64,000 bases of DNA, taken from assembly GCF_051401765.1 (NCBI RefSeq), contig NW_027480438.1, positions 1,178,001-1,242,000 of the forward strand. The letters run 5' to 3'. Source of the DNA: Calliopsis andreniformis. Lineage: Eukaryota > Arthropoda > Insecta > Hymenoptera > Andrenidae. The notes under the pieces were generated by a model that made no database searches, was not told where the DNA came from, and was given only the letters and a program-made list of their open reading frames with translations. Made by a program: the position numbers and the translations under genes. Shown one piece after another: positions 1-13,660 of this stretch; the stretch's first letter is position 1, and each line of letters starts with the position of its first letter.

Positions 1-1365
1 TCCTCAATTCTCAATCCTCAATCCTCAGTCCTCAGTCGTCGAACATCAATCCCCGACCCTTAGAACTCATCCTCAATCCTCATCCCTCAATCCTCAATCC
101 TCAAACCTAAATCCTCTACCGTCAGTCCTCGTCCTCAATCCTCAAACCTCAATCCTCAATCCTCAATATTCAATCATCAATTCTCAATCTTCAATCCTCA
201 ATCCTCAATCCTCAATCCTCAATCCTCAATCCTCAATCCTCAATATTCAATCATCAATACTCAATCATTAACACTCAATCTTCAATCCTCAATACTCAAT
301 CTTCAATCCTCAATCCTCAATCCTCAATCCTCAATCCTCAATCCTCAATATTCAATCCTCAATACTCAATCTTCAATCCTCAATCCTCAATCCTCAATCC
401 TCAATCCTCAATCCTCAATATTCAATCCTCAATACTCAATCTTCAATCCTCAATCCTCAATCCTCAATGTTCAATCCTCAATACTCAATCTTCAATCATC
501 AATACTCAATCTTCAACCCTCAAACCTCAATCCCCAATCCTCAATATTCAATCAGCAATACTCAATCTTCAATCCTCAATCCTCAATCCTCAATCCTCAA
601 TCCTCAATCCTCAATCCTCAATCCTCAATATTCAATCATCAATACTCAATCTTCAACCCTCAATCTTCAATCCTCAATACTCAATCTTCCATCCTCAATC
701 CTCAATCCTCAATCCTCAATCCTCAATCCTCAGGCATCAATACTCAATCTACAATATTCAATCCTCAATCCTTAATCCTCAATCCACAATCCTCAACCTT
801 CAATACTCAATACTCAATCTTCAATCCTCAATCCTCAATCCTCAATCCTCAATCCTCAATCCTCAATCCTCAATCCGCAATATTCAATCCTCAATACTCA
901 ATCTTCAATCATCAATCCTCAGTCCTCAATTCTCAGTCGTCAATCCTCAGTCATCAATCCTCAATCTTCAATACTCAATCGTGAATCCTTAGTCCTCAAT
1001 CCTCAATCCTCAATCCTCGTTCCTCAAACCTCAATCCTCAACCCTCAGTCTTCATCCTCAATCCTCAAACCTCAATCCTCAATCCTCAATATTCAATCAT
1101 CAATACTCAATCTTCAATCCCCAGTCCTCAAACCTCAATCCTCAATCCTCATTCTTCAATCCTAAATACCCAATCCTTAATCTTCAATCCTTAATCCTCA
1201 ATTCTCAATTCTCAATCCTCAATCCTTAATCCTCAGACCTCAAACATCAATATTCAACCCTCAGTCCTCGTCCTCAATCCACAACCCTCAATCCTCAGTC
1301 CTCAATATTCAATCATAAATATTCAATCTTCAATCCTCAATCCTCAATCCTCAATCCTCAATCCT
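1..1365 (+). repeat. HOR block D1, copy a (cut by the left window edge)
   Basis: This block recurs at 4,655-6,012. The offset is 4,654 at the left and 4,647 at the right, so one heptamer was lost. Both copies hold the same ordered markers: the CpG-containing module at 33, the CTCTACCGTC module near 114, the GGCATC cassette near 730, the CTCGTTCCTC module near 1,016 and the CTCAGACCTC module at 1,232. Differences are isolated substitutions, for example ATACTC against ATAGTC after the AATCAGC marker. After about 1,365 this copy continues with CTTCAACCCTGAATCC, while copy b jumps to CATTCTTCAATCC. The true left end lies outside the window. Confidence 0.85.
33..63 (+). repeat. CpG-containing module, variant a (also at 3021, 4687, 10026)
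   Basis: A non-heptameric island of about 30 bp, CAGTCGTCGAACATC followed by CCCCGACCCTTAG, standing in an otherwise G-poor strand. It carries several CpGs close together, unusual for this array. It sits at a fixed place between the AAACATC and CTCTACCGTC modules. The function is unknown; it may be only an old diverged spacer. Confidence 0.75.
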
Positions 1366-1734
1366 CAATCCTCAATCCTCAATCTTCAACCCTGAATCCT
1401 CAATCCTCAATACTCAATCCTCCATCTTCAATCCTCAATACTCAATCTTCAATCCTCAATCCTCAATCGTCAATCCCCAATCCTCAATTTTCAATCGTCA
1501 ACATTCAATCTTCAATCCTCAATCCTCAATCCTCAATCCTCAATCCTCAATCCTCAATATTCAATCATCAATACTCAATCTTCAACCCTCAATCTTCAAT
1601 CCTCAATACTCAATCTTCCATCCTCAATCCTCAATCCTCAATCCTCAATCCTCAATCCTCAGGCATCAATACTCAATCTACAATATTCAATCCTCAATCC
1701 TTAATCCTCAATCCACAATCCTCAACCTTCAATA

Positions 1735-4683
1735 CTCAATACTCAATCTTCAATCCTCAATCCTCAATCCTCAATCCTCAATCCTCAATCCTCAATCCGC
1801 AATATTCAATCCTCAATACTCAATCTTCAATCATCAATCCTCAGTCCTCAATTCACAGTCGTCAATCCTCAGTCATCAATCCTCAATCTTCAATACTCAA
1901 TCGTCAATCCTTAGTCCTCAATCCTCAATCCTCAATCCTCGTTCCTCAAACCTCAATCCTCAACCCTCAGTCTTCATCCTCAATCCTCAAACCTCAATCC
2001 TCAATCCTCAATATTCAATCATCAATACTCAATCTTCAATGCCCAATCCTCAAACCTCAATCCTCAATCCTCATTCTTCAATCCTCAATATTCAATCAGC
2101 AATACTCAATCTTCAATCCTCAATCCTCAATCCTCAATCCTCAATCCTCAATCCTCAATCCTCAATATTCAATCATCAATACTCAATCTTCAACCCTCAA
2201 TCTTAAACCCTCAATACTCAATCTTCCATCCTCAATCCTCAATCCTCAATCCTCAATCCTCAATCCTCAATCCTCAATCCTCAATCCTCAATCCTCAGGC
2301 ATCAATCCTCACTCTTCAATCCTAAATACCCAATCCTTAATCTTCAATCCTTAATCCTCAATCCTCAATTCTCAATCCTCAATCCTTAATCCTCAGACCT
2401 CAAACATCAATATTCAACCCTCAGTTCTCGTCCTCAATCCACAACCCTCAATCCTCAGTCCTCAATATTCAATCATAAATATTCAATCTTCAATCCTCAA
2501 TCCTCAATCCTCAATCCTCAATCCTCAATCCTCAATCTTCAACCCTGAATCCTCAATCCTCAATACTCAATCCTCCATCTTCAATCCTCAATACTCAATC
2601 TTCAATCCTCAATCCTCAATCGTCAATCCTCAATCCTCAATTTTCAATCCTCAACACTCAATCTTCAATCCTCAATCCTCAATCCTCAATCCTCAATCCT
2701 CATTCTTCAATCCTCAATACCCAATCCTCAATCTTCAATCCTCAATCCTCAATCCTCAATCCTAATTCCTCAATCCTCAATCTTCAATCCTCAATACCCA
2801 ATCCTCAATTTCAATCCTCAATCCTCAATCCTCATTTCTCAATCCTCAATCCTCAACCCTCAGCCCTCATCCTCCATCCTCAGTACTCAATCCTCTATCC
2901 TCAATCTTCAATCCTCAATACTCAATCTTCAATCCTCATTCCTCAATCCTCAATCCTCAATCCTCAATCTTCAATCCTCAAACATCTATCCTCAATTCTC
3001 AATCCTCAATCCTCAGTCCTCAGTCGTCGAACATCAATCCCCGACCCTTAGCACTCATTCTCAATCCTCATCCCTCAATCCACAATCCTCTACCTTCAAT
3101 ACTCAATAATCAATCTCCAATCCTAGATCCTCAATCCTCAATCCTCAATCCTCATTCCTCAATCCTCAATACCCAATCCTCAATCTTCAATCCTCAAACA
3201 TCAATCCTCAATTCTCAATCATCAATCCTCAGTCCTCAATCGTCGAATCTCAATCCCCGACGCTTAGCACGCATCCTCAATCCTCAGTCCTCAATCCTCA
3301 ATCCTCAAACCTAAATCCTCTACCGTCAGTCCTCGTCCTCAATCCTCAAACCTCAATCCCCAATACTCAATATTCAATCAGCAATACTCAATCTTCAATC
3401 CTCAATCCTCAATCCTCAATCCTCAATCCTCAATCCTCAATCCTCAATATTCAATCATCAATACTCAATCTTCAACCCTCAATCTTCAATCCTCAATACT
3501 CAATCTTCCATCCTCAATCCTCAATCCTCAATCCTCAATCCTCAATCCTCAGGCATCAATACTCAATCTACAATATTCAATCCTCAATCCTTAATCCTCA
3601 ATCCACAATCCTCAACCTTCAATACTCAATACTCAATCTTCAATCCTCAATCCTCAATCCTCAATCCTCAATCCTCAATCCTCAATCCGCAATATTCAAT
3701 CCTCAATACTCAATCTTCAATCATCAATCCTCAGTCCTCAATTCACAGTCGTCAATCCTCAGTCATCAATCCTCAATCTTCAATACTCAATCGTCAATCC
3801 TTAGTCCTCAATCCTCAATCCTCAATCCTCGTTCCTCAAACCTCAATCCTCAACCCTCAGTCTTCATCCTCAATCCTCAAACCTCAATCCTCAATCCTCA
3901 ATATTCAATCATCAATACCCAATCTTCAATGCCCAATCCTCAAACCTCAATCCTCAATCCTCATTCTTCAATCCTAAATACCCAATCCTTAATCTTCAAT
4001 CCTTAATCCTCAATTCTCAATTCTCAATCCTCAATCCTTAATCCTCAGACCTCAAACATCAATATTCAACCCTCAGTCCTCGTCCTCAATCCACAACCCT
4101 CAATCCTCAGTCCTCAATATTCAATCATAAATATTCAATCTTCAATCCTCAATCCTCAATCCTCAATCCTCAATCCTCAATCCTCAATCCTCAATCCTCA
4201 ATCTTCAACCCTGAATCCTCAATCCTCAATACTCAATCCTCCATCTTCAATCCTCAATACTCAATCTTCAATCCTCAATCCTCAATCGTCAATCCTCAAT
4301 CCTCAATTTTCAATCCTCAACACTCAATCTTCAATCCTCAATCCTCAATCCTCAATCCTCAATCCTCATTCTTCAATCCTCAATACCCAATCCTCAACCT
4401 TCAATCCTCAATCCTCAATCCTCAATCCTAATTCCTCAATCCTCATTCTTCAATCCTCAATACCCAATCCTCAATTTCAATCCTCAATCCTCAATCCTCA
4501 TTTCTCAATCCTCAATCCTCAACCCTCAGCCCTCATCCTCCATCCTCAGTACTCAATCCTCTATCCTCAATCTTCTATCCTCAATACTCAATCTTCAATC
4601 CTCATTCCTCAATCCTCAATCCTCAATCCTCAATCTTCAATCCTCAAACACCTATCCTCAATTCTCAATCCTCAATCCTCAGT
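1735..4683 (+). repeat. HOR block D2, copy a (about 2.95 kb)
   Basis: Aligns with 8,740-11,694 at offset 7,005 on the left and 7,012 on the right. Shared rare markers fix the alignment: ATTCACAGTC at 1,851, AATCAGCAAT near 2,095, the CTCAGACCTC module at 2,392 and 4,044, two CpG modules at 3,021 and 3,241, and the CTACCTTCAATAC string near 3,100. Within the block the CTCAGACCTC module recurs after 1,652 bp, the same spacing as the 1.65-kb HOR elsewhere. The block is therefore itself about two diverged HOR units. The copies separate at 4,683, where this one continues into the CAGTCGTCGA module. Confidence 0.85.
3241..3270 (+). repeat. CpG-containing module, variant b (also at 10246, 29250, 37684, 60407)
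   Basis: Variant with GTCGAATCTC and CCCCGACGCTTAG, one CpG more than variant a. The 3,241 and 10,246 copies have CTCAATCGTCG in front and GCACGCATCC behind; the other three have CAGTCGTCG in front and GAACTCATCC behind, so two sub-lineages exist. Confidence 0.75.
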
Positions 4684-6012
4684 CCTCAGTCGTCGAACAT
4701 CAATCCCCGACCCTTAGAACTCATCCTCAATCCTCATCCCTCAATCCTCAAACCTCAAACCTAAATCCTCTACCGTCAGTCCTCGTCCTCAATCCTCAAA
4801 CCTCAATCCTCAATCCTCAATATTCAATCATCAATTCTCAATCTTCAATCCTCAATCCTCAATCCTCAATCCTCAATCCTCAATCCTCAATCCTCAATAT
4901 TCAATCATCAATACTCAATCTTTAACACTCAATCTTCAATCCTCAATACTCAATCTTCAATCCTCAATCCTCAATCCTCAATCCTCAATCCTCAATCCTC
5001 AATATTCAATCCTCAATACTCAATCTTCAATCCTCAATCCTCAATCCTCAATCCTCAATCCTCAATCCTCAATATTCAATCCTCAATACTCAATCTTCAA
5101 TCCTCAATCCTCAATCCTCAATGTTCAATCCTCAATACTCAATCTTCAATCATCAATACTCAATCTTCAACCCTCAAACCTCAATCCCCAATCCTCAATA
5201 TTCAATCAGCAATAGTCAATCTTCAATCCTCAATCCTCAATCCTCAATCCTCAATCCTCAATCCTCAATCCTCAATCCTCAATATTCAATCATCAATACT
5301 CAATCTTCAACCCTCAATCTTCAATCCTCAATACTCAATCTTCCATCCTCAATCCTCAATCCTCAATCCTCAATCCTCAATCCTCAGGCATCAATACTCA
5401 ATCTACAATATTCAATCCTCAATCCTTAATCCTCAATCCACAATCCTCAACCTTCAATACTCAATACTCAATCTTCAATCCTCAATCCTCAATCCTCAAT
5501 CCTCAATCCTCAATCCTCAATCCGCAATATTCAATCCTCAATACTCAATCTTCAATCATCAATCCTCAGTCCTCAATTCTCAGTCGTCAATCCTCAGTCA
5601 TCAATCCTCAATCTTCAATACTCAATCGTGAATCCTTAGACCTCAATCCTCAATCCTCAATCCTCGTTCCTCAAACCTCAATCCTCAACCCTCAGTCTTC
5701 ATCCTCAATCCTCAAACCTCAATCCTCAATCCTCAATATTCAATCATCAATACTCAATCTTCAATCCCCAGTCCTCAAACCTCAATCCTCAATCCTCATT
5801 CTTCAATCCTAAATACCCAATCCTTAATCTTCAATCCTTAATCCTCAATTCTCAATTCTCAATCCTCAATCCTTAATCCTCAGACCTCAAACATCAATAT
5901 TCAACCCTCAGTCCTCGTCCTCAATCCACAACCCTCAATCCTCAGTCCTCAATATTCAATCATAAATATTCAATCTTCAATCCTCAATCCTCAATCCTCA
6001 ATCCTCAATCCT
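4655..6012 (+). repeat. HOR block D1, copy b
   Basis: Second copy of the block at 1-1,365, in the same orientation. Base 4,655 aligns with base 1. Alignment stops near 6,012, where a further run of CCTCAAT is replaced by the CATTCTTCAATCC module otherwise found downstream. This looks like an internal deletion between heptamer runs. The right half of this copy also takes part in the 1,521-bp tandem duplication that starts at 5,550. Confidence 0.85.
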
Positions 6013-7098
6013 CATTCTTCAATCCTCAATACCCAATCCTCAATCTTCAATCCTCAATCCTCAATCCTCAATCCTAATTCCTCAATCCTCATTCTTCAAT
6101 CCTCAATACCCAATCCTCAATTTCAATCCTCAATCCTCAATCCTCATTTCTCAATCCTCAATCCTCAACACTCAGCCCTTATCCTCCATCCTCAGTACTC
6201 AATCCTCTATCCTCAATCTTCTATCCTCAATACTCAATCTTCAATCCTCATTCCTCAATCCTCAATCCTCAATCCTCAATCTTCAATCCTCAAACATCTA
6301 TCCTCAATTCTCAATCCTCAATCCTCAGTCCTCAATCCTCAATTCTCAATCCTCAATCCTCAATGCTCAATATTCAATCATCAATACTCAATCTTCAATC
6401 CTCAATCCTCAATCCTCAATATTCAATCCTCAATACTCAATCTTCAATCATCAATACTCAATCTTCAACCCACAATCTTCAATCCTCAATACTCAATCCT
6501 CAATCCTCAAAATTCAACCCTCAGCCCCCATCCTCCATCCTCAATACTCAATCCTCAATCCCCAATCTTCAATCCTCAATTCTCAATCTTCCATCCTCGA
6601 TCCTCAATCCTCAATATTCAATCCTCAATACTCAATCTTCAATCATCAATCCTCAATCCCCAATTCTCAGTCGTCAATCCTCAGTCATCAATCCTCAATC
6701 TTCAATACTCAATCGTCAATCCCTAGTCCTCAATCCTCAATCCTCAATCCTCGTTCCTCAAACCTCAATCCTCAATCCTCAATATTCTATCATCCATACT
6801 CAATCTTCAATCCTCAATACTCAATCCTCAATCCTCAATCCTCAATCCTCATTCCTCAATATTCAATCATCAATACTCAATCTTCAACCCTCAATCTTCA
6901 ATCCTCAATACTCAATCTTCAATCCTGAATCCTCAATCCTCAATCCTCAATCCTCAACCCTCAGGCATCAATACTCAATCTACAATATTCAATCCTCAAT
7001 CCTTAACCCTCAATCCACAATCCTCAAGCTTCAATACTCAATACTGAATCTTCAATCCTCAATCCTCAATCCTCAATCCTCAATTCTCAATCCTCAAT
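5550..7098 (+). repeat. Tandem duplication T1, unit 1
   Basis: At 7,099 the sequence returns to the string found at 5,550 (CTTCAATCATCAATCCTC) and repeats the block. Markers 1,521 bp apart include the CTCAGACCTC module (5,879 and 7,400), CAATGCTC (near 6,361 and 7,882) and AAGCTT (7,026 and 8,547). Near the left end unit 1 keeps a 28-bp segment carrying CTCGTTCCTC that unit 2 lacks, so the junction-to-junction length is 1,549 instead of 1,521. This is a direct head-to-tail duplication. Confidence 0.87.
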
Positions 7099-8619
7099 CT
7101 TCAATCATCAATCCTCAGTCCTCAATTCTCAGTCGTCAATCCTCAGTCATCAATCCTCAATCTTCAATACTCAATCGTGAATCCTTAGTCCTCAATCCTC
7201 AATCCTCAACCCTCAGTCTTCATCCTCAATCCTCAAACCTCAATCCTCAATCCTCAATATTCAATCATCAATACTCAATCTTCAATCCCCAGTCCTCAAA
7301 CCTCAATCCTCAATCCTCATTCTTCAATCCTAAATACCCAATCCTTAATCTTCAATCCTTAATCCTCAATTCTCAATTCTCAATCCTCAATCCTTAATCC
7401 TCAGACCTCAAACATCAATATTCAACCCTCAGTCCTCGTCCTCAATCCACAACCCTCAATCCTCAGTCCTCAATATTCAATCATAAATATTCAATATTCA
7501 ATCCTCAATCCTCAATCCTCAATCCTCAATCCTCATTCTTCAATCCTCAATACCCAATCCTCAATCTTCAATCCTCAATCCTCAATCCTCAATCCTAATT
7601 CCTCAATCCTCATTCTTCAATCCTCAATACCCAATCCTCAATTTCAATCCTCAATCCTCAATCCTCATTTCTCAATCCTCAATCCTCAACACTCAGCCCT
7701 TATCCTCCATCCTCAGTACTCAATCCTCTATCCTCAATCTTCTATCCTCAATACTCAATCTTCAATCCTCATTCCTCAATCCTCAATCCTCAATCCTCAA
7801 TCTTCAATCCTCAAACATCTATCCTCAATTCTCAATCCTCAATCCTCAGTCCTCAATCCTCAATTCTCAATCCTCAATCCTCAATGCTCAATATTCAATC
7901 ATCAATACTCAATCTTCAATCCTCAATCCTCAATCCTCAATATTCAATCCTCAATACTCAATCTTCAATCATCAATACTCAATCTTCAACCCTCAATCTT
8001 CAATCCTCAATACTCAATCCTCAATCCTCAAAATTCAACCCTCAGCCCCCATCCTCCATCCTCAATACTCAATCCTCAATCCCCAATCTTCAATCCTCAG
8101 TTCTCAATCTTCCATCCTCGATCCTCAATCCTCAATATTCAATCCTCAATACTCAATCTTCAATCATCAATCCTCAATCCCCAATTCTCAGTCGTCAATC
8201 CTCAGTCATCAATCCTCAATCTTCAATACTCAATCGTCAATCCCTAGTCCTCAATCCTCAATCCTCAATCCTCGTTCCTCAAACCTCAATCCTCAATCCT
8301 CAATATTCTATCATCCATACTCAATCTTCAATCCTCAATACTCAATCCTCAATCCTCAATCCTCAATCCTCATTCCTCAATATTCAATCATCAATACTCA
8401 ATCTTCAACCCTCAATCTTCAATCCTCAATACTCAATCTTCAATCCTGAATCCTCAATCCTCAATCCTCAATCCTCAACCCTCAGGCATCAATACTCAAT
8501 CTACAATATTCAATCCTCAATCCTTAACCCTCAATCCACAATCCTCAAGCTTCAATACTCAATACTGAATCTTCAATCCTCAATCCTCAATCCTCAATCC
8601 TCAATTCTCAATCCTCAAT
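7099..8619 (+). repeat. Tandem duplication T1, unit 2
   Basis: Head-to-tail copy of 5,550-7,098 with a clear junction at 7,099. It has lost 28 bp (four heptamer lengths) between CTTAGTCC and CCTCAGTC, so the CTCGTTCCTC string is missing here. Copies differ at few sites; one is CCCACAATC near 6,468 against CCCTCAATC near 7,989. Beyond 8,619 the array passes to a different module (CATCAATCCTCAATTC). Confidence 0.87.
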
Positions 8620-8739
8620 CATCAATCCTCAATTCTCAATCTTCAATCCTCGATTCTCAATCCTCAATCCTCAATATTCAATCATCAATTCTCAATCTTC
8701 AATCTTCAATCCTCAATCCTCAATCCTCAATCCTCAATA

Positions 8740-11694
8740 CTCAATACTCAATCTTCAATCCTCAATCCTCAATCCTCAATCCTCAATCCTCAATCCTCAA
8801 TCCGCAATATTCAATCCTCAATACTCAATCTTCAATCATCAATCCTCAGTCCTCAATTCACAGTCGTCAATCCTCAGTCATCAATCCTCAATCTTCAATA
8901 CTCAATCGTCAATCCTTAGTCCTCAATCCTCAATCCTCAATCCTCGTTCCTCAAACCTCAATCCTCAACCCTCAGTCTTCATCCTCAATCCTCAAACCTC
9001 AATCCTCAATCCTCAATATTCAATCATCAATACTCAATCTTCAATGCCCAATCCTCAAACCTCAATCCTCAATCCTCATTCTTCAATCCTCAATATTCAA
9101 TCAGCAATACTCAATCTTCAATCCTCAATCCTCAATCCTCAATCCTCAATCCTCAATCCTCAATCCTCAATATTCATTCATCAATACTCAATCTTCAACC
9201 CTCAATCTTAAACCCTCAATACTCAATCTTCCATCCTCAATCCTCAATCCTCAATCCTCAATCCTCAATCCTCAATCCTCAATCCTCAATCCTCAATCCT
9301 CAGGCATCAATCCTCACTCTTCAATCCTAAATACCCAATCCTTAATCTTCAATCCTTAATCCTCAATCCTCAATTCTCAATCCTCAATCCTTAATCCTCA
9401 GACCTCAAACATCAATATTCAACCCTCAGTCCTCGTCCTCAATCCACAACCCTCAATCCTCAGTCCTCAATATTCAATCATAAATATTCAATCTTCAATC
9501 CTCAATCCTCAATCCTCAATCCTCAATCCTCAATCCTCAATCTTCAACCCTGAATCCTCAATCCTCAATACTCAATCCTCCATCTTCAATCCTCAATACT
9601 CAATCTTCAATCCTCAATCCTCAATCGTCAATCCTCAATCCTCAATTTTCAATCCTCAACACTCAATCTTCAATCCTCAATCCTCAATCCTCAATCCTCA
9701 ATCCTCATTCTTCAATCCTCAATACCCAATCCTCAATCTTCAATCCTCAATCCTCAATCCTCAATCCTAATTCCTCAATCCTCATTCTTCAATCCTCAAT
9801 ACCCAATCCTCAATTTCAATCCTCAATCCTCAATCCTCATTTCTCAATCCTCAATCCTCAACCCTCAGCCCTCATCCTCCATCCTCAGTACTCAATCCTC
9901 TATCCTCAATCTTCAATCCTCAATACTCAATCTTCAATCCTCATTCCTCAATCCTCAATCCTCAATCCTCAATCTTCAATCCTCAAACATCTATCCTCAA
10001 TTCTCAATCCTCAATCCTCAGTCCTCAGTCGTCGAACATCAATCCCCGACCCTTAGCACTCATTCTCCATCCTCATCCCTCAATCCACAATCCTCTACCT
10101 TCAATACTCAATAATCAATCTCCAATCCTAGATCCTCAATCCTCAATCCTCAATCCTCATTCCTCAATCCTCAATACCCAATCCTCAATCTTCAATCCTC
10201 AAACATCAATCCTCAAATCTCAATCATCAATCCTCAGTCCTCAATCGTCGAATCTCAATCCCCGACGCTTAGCACGCATCCTCAATCCTCAGTCCTCAAT
10301 CCTCAATCCTCAAACCTAAATCCTCTACCGTCAGTCCTCGTCCTCAATCCTCAAACCTCAATCCCCAATACTCAATATTCAATCAGCAATACTCAATCTT
10401 CAATCCTCAATCCTCAATCCTCAATCCTCAATCCTCAATCCTCAATCCTCAATATTCAATCATCAATACTCAATCTTCAACCCTCAATCTTCAATCCTCA
10501 ATACTCAATCTTCCATCCTCAATCCTCAATCCTCAATCCTCAATCCTCAATCCTCAATCCTCAGGCATCAATACTCAATCTACAATATTCAGTCCTCAAT
10601 CCTTAATCCTCAATCCACAATCCTCAACCTTCAATACTCAAAACTCAATCTTCAATCCTCAATCCTCAATCCTCAATCCTCAATCCTCAATCCTCAATCC
10701 GCAATATTCAATCCTCAATACTCAATCTTCAATCATCAATCCTCAGTCCTCAATTCTCAGTCGTCAATCCTCAGTCATCAATCCTCAATCTTCAATACTC
10801 AATCGTCAATCCTTAGTCCTCAATCCTCAATCCTCAATCCTCGTTCCTCAAACCTCAATCCTCAACCCTCAGTCTTCATCCTCAATCCTCAAACCTCAAT
10901 CCTCAATCCTCAATATTCAATCATCAATACTCAATCTTCAATCCCCAGTCCTCAAACCTCAATCCTCAATCCTCATTCTTCAATCCTAAATACCCAATCC
11001 TTAATCTTCAATCCTTAATCCTCAATTCTCAATTCTCAATCCTCAATCCTTAATCCTCAGACCTCAAACATCAATATTCAACCCTCAGTCCTCGTCCTCA
11101 ATCCACAACCCTCAATCCTCAGCCCTCAATATTCAATCATAAATATTCAATCTTCAATCCTCAATCCTCAATCCTCAATCCTCAATCCTCAATCCTCAAT
11201 CCTCAATCTTCAACCCTGAATCCTCAATCCTCAATACTCAATCCTCCACCTTCAATCCTCAATACTCAATCTTCAATCCTCAATCCTCAATCGTCAATCC
11301 CCAATCCTCAATTTTCAATCCTCAACATTCAATCTTCAATCCTCAATCCTCAATCCTCAATCCTCAATCCTCATTCTTCAATTCTCAATACCCAATCCTC
11401 AACCTTCAATCCTCAATCCTCAATCCTCAATCCTAATTCCTCAATCCTCATTCTTCAATCCTCAATACCCAATCCTCAATTTCAATCCTCAATCCTCAAT
11501 CCTCATTTCTCAACCCTCAATCCTCAACCCTCAGCCCTCATCCTCCATCCTCAGTACTCAATCCTCTATTCTCAATCTTCTATCCTCAATACTCAATCTT
11601 CAATCCTCATTCCTCAATCCTCAATCCTCAATCCTCAATCTTCAATCCTCAAACATCTATCCTCAATTCTCAAGCCTCAATCCTCAGTCCTCAA
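8740..11694 (+). repeat. HOR block D2, copy b
   Basis: Direct repeat of 1,735-4,683. It keeps low-frequency variants such as GCACGCATCC after the CpG module at 10,246 and CTACCTTCAATAC near 10,095. Differences are scattered single bases, for example CATTCTCCATCC against CATTCTCAATCC. Beyond 11,694 it continues into a CCTCAAT run and then the CTTTAACCC module, unlike copy a. Its right half, from 10,354, is also the start of the three-copy block D3. Confidence 0.85.
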
Positions 11695-13660
11695 TCCTCA
11701 ATCCTCAATCCTCAATCCTCAATCCTCAATATTCAATCATCAATACTCAATCTTTAACCCTCAATCTTCAATCCTCAATACTCAATCTTCAATCCTCAAT
11801 CCTCAATCCTCAATCCTCAATCCTCAATCCTCAATATTCTATCCTCAATACTCAATCTTCAATCCTCAATCCTCAATCCTCAATATTCAATCCTCAATAC
11901 TCAATCTTCAATCATCAATACTCAATCTTCAACCCTCAATCTTCAATCCTCAATACTCAATCCTCAATCCTCAATATTCAACCCTCAGCCCTCATCCTCC
12001 ATCCTCAATACTCAATCCTCAATCCCCAATCTTCAATCCTCAATTCTCAATCTTCCATCCTCGATCCTCAATCCTCAATATTCAATCCTCAATACTCAAT
12101 CTTCAATCATCAATCCTCAATCCCCAATTCTCAGTCGTCAATCCTCAGTCATCAATCCTCAATCTTCAATACTCAATCGTCAATCCCTAGTCCTCAATCC
12201 TCAATCCTCAATCCTCGTTCCTCAAACCTCAATCCTCAATCCTCAATATTCTATCATCCATACTCAATCTTCAATCCTCAATACTCAATCCTCAATCCTC
12301 AATCCTCAATCCTCATTCCTCAATATTCAATCATCAATACTCAATCTTCAACCCTCAATCTTCAATCCTCAATACTCAATCTTCAATCCTGAATCCTCAA
12401 TCCTCAATCCTCAATCCTCAATCCTCAGGCATCAATACTCAATCTACAATATTCAATCCTCAATCCTTAAACCTCAATCCACAATCCTCAAGCTTCAATA
12501 CTCAATACTGAATCTTCAATCCTCAGTCCTCAATCCTCAATCCTCAATTCTCAATCCTCAATCTTCAATCCTCAATTCTCAATCTTCAATCCTCGATCCT
12601 CAATCCTCAATCCTCAATATTCAATCATCAATACTCAATCTTCAACCCTCAATCTTCAATCCTCAATACTCAATCTTCAATCCTCAATCCTCAATCCTCA
12701 ATCCTCAATCCTCAATCCTCAATCCTCAGGCATCAATACTCAATCTACAATATTCAATCCTCAGTCCTTAATCATCAATCCACAATCCTCAACCTTCAAT
12801 AGTCAATACTCAATCTTCAATCCTCAATCCTCAGTCCTCAATCCTCAATCCTCAATCCTCAATCCTCAGGCATCAATACTCAATCTTCAATGCTCAATCC
12901 TCAATCCTCAATCCTCAATCCTCATTCCCCAACCCTCAATCCTCATTCCTCAAACCTCAACCCTCAACCCTCAGTCCTCATACTCAATTCTCAATTCTCA
13001 ATCCTCAATCATCAATCCTCAATCTTCAATCCTCAATAATCAATCTCCAATCCTCAATCCTCAATTCTCGATCCTCAATCCTCAGGCATCAATACTCAAT
13101 CTTCAATACTCAACCCCCAGTCCTCACTCCTCAATCCTCAATCCTCAAACCTCAATCCTCAATCCTCAATATTCAATCATCAATACTCAATCTTCAATCC
13201 GCAATCCTCAATCCTCAATCCTCAACCCTCAATCCTCATTCCTCAAACCTCAATCCTCAACCCTCAGTCCTCATACACAATTCTCAATTCTCAATCCTCA
13301 ATTCTCAATCCTCAATCTTCAGTCCTCAATAATCAATCTCCAATTCTTGATCCTCAATCCCCAATCTTCAATCCTTAATCCTCAACCTTCAATCCCCAAT
13401 CCCCAGTACTCAATCTTCAATCCTCAATGCTCAATCCTCAATCCTCAATCCTCAGTCCTCAGACGTCAATCTTCAATCCTCTAACCTCAATCCTCAACCG
13501 TCAGTCCTCATTCTCCAACCTCAATCCTCAATCCTCAATCCTCAATCTTCAATCCCCAATACTCAATCTTCAATCCTCAATCCTCAATACTCAATCCTCA
13601 ATCCTCAAGCCTCAGGCAACAATACTCAATCTTCAATACTCAATCCTCAATCCTCAATCC
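10354..13660 (+). repeat. HOR block D3, copy a (2.8-3.3 kb, three copies in window)
   Basis: Repeats at 21,025-23,836 (offset 10,671, constant over about 2.8 kb) and at 47,896-51,190 (offset 37,542, or 37,535 in part). Markers checked at all three sites: AACCTCAATCCCC at the left end, the CTCAGACCTC module, AAGCTT at 12,490, TCAGTCCTTAATCATC near 12,761 and CAACCCCCAG at 13,111. The 21-kb copy stops matching near 13,166, while the 48-kb copy continues to about 13,660. It starts with a 1.65-kb HOR unit and continues into diverged material. Confidence 0.85.

Noticed and set aside
1230..1330. AATATT-rich CTCAGACCTC/CATAAATATTC module as a regulatory site or origin
   Set aside because: It recurs in every HOR of this type at the same place and looks like one more diverged heptamer string. 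There is no independent evidence of function.
7884..9359. 491-codon open frame and a shorter relative at 6,363-7,397
   Set aside because: Both start at the same CAATGCTC variant in the two units of tandem duplication T1 and end where a TTAATCC happens to be in phase. They are repeat by-products, as are all other frames of 64-503 codons on this strand.
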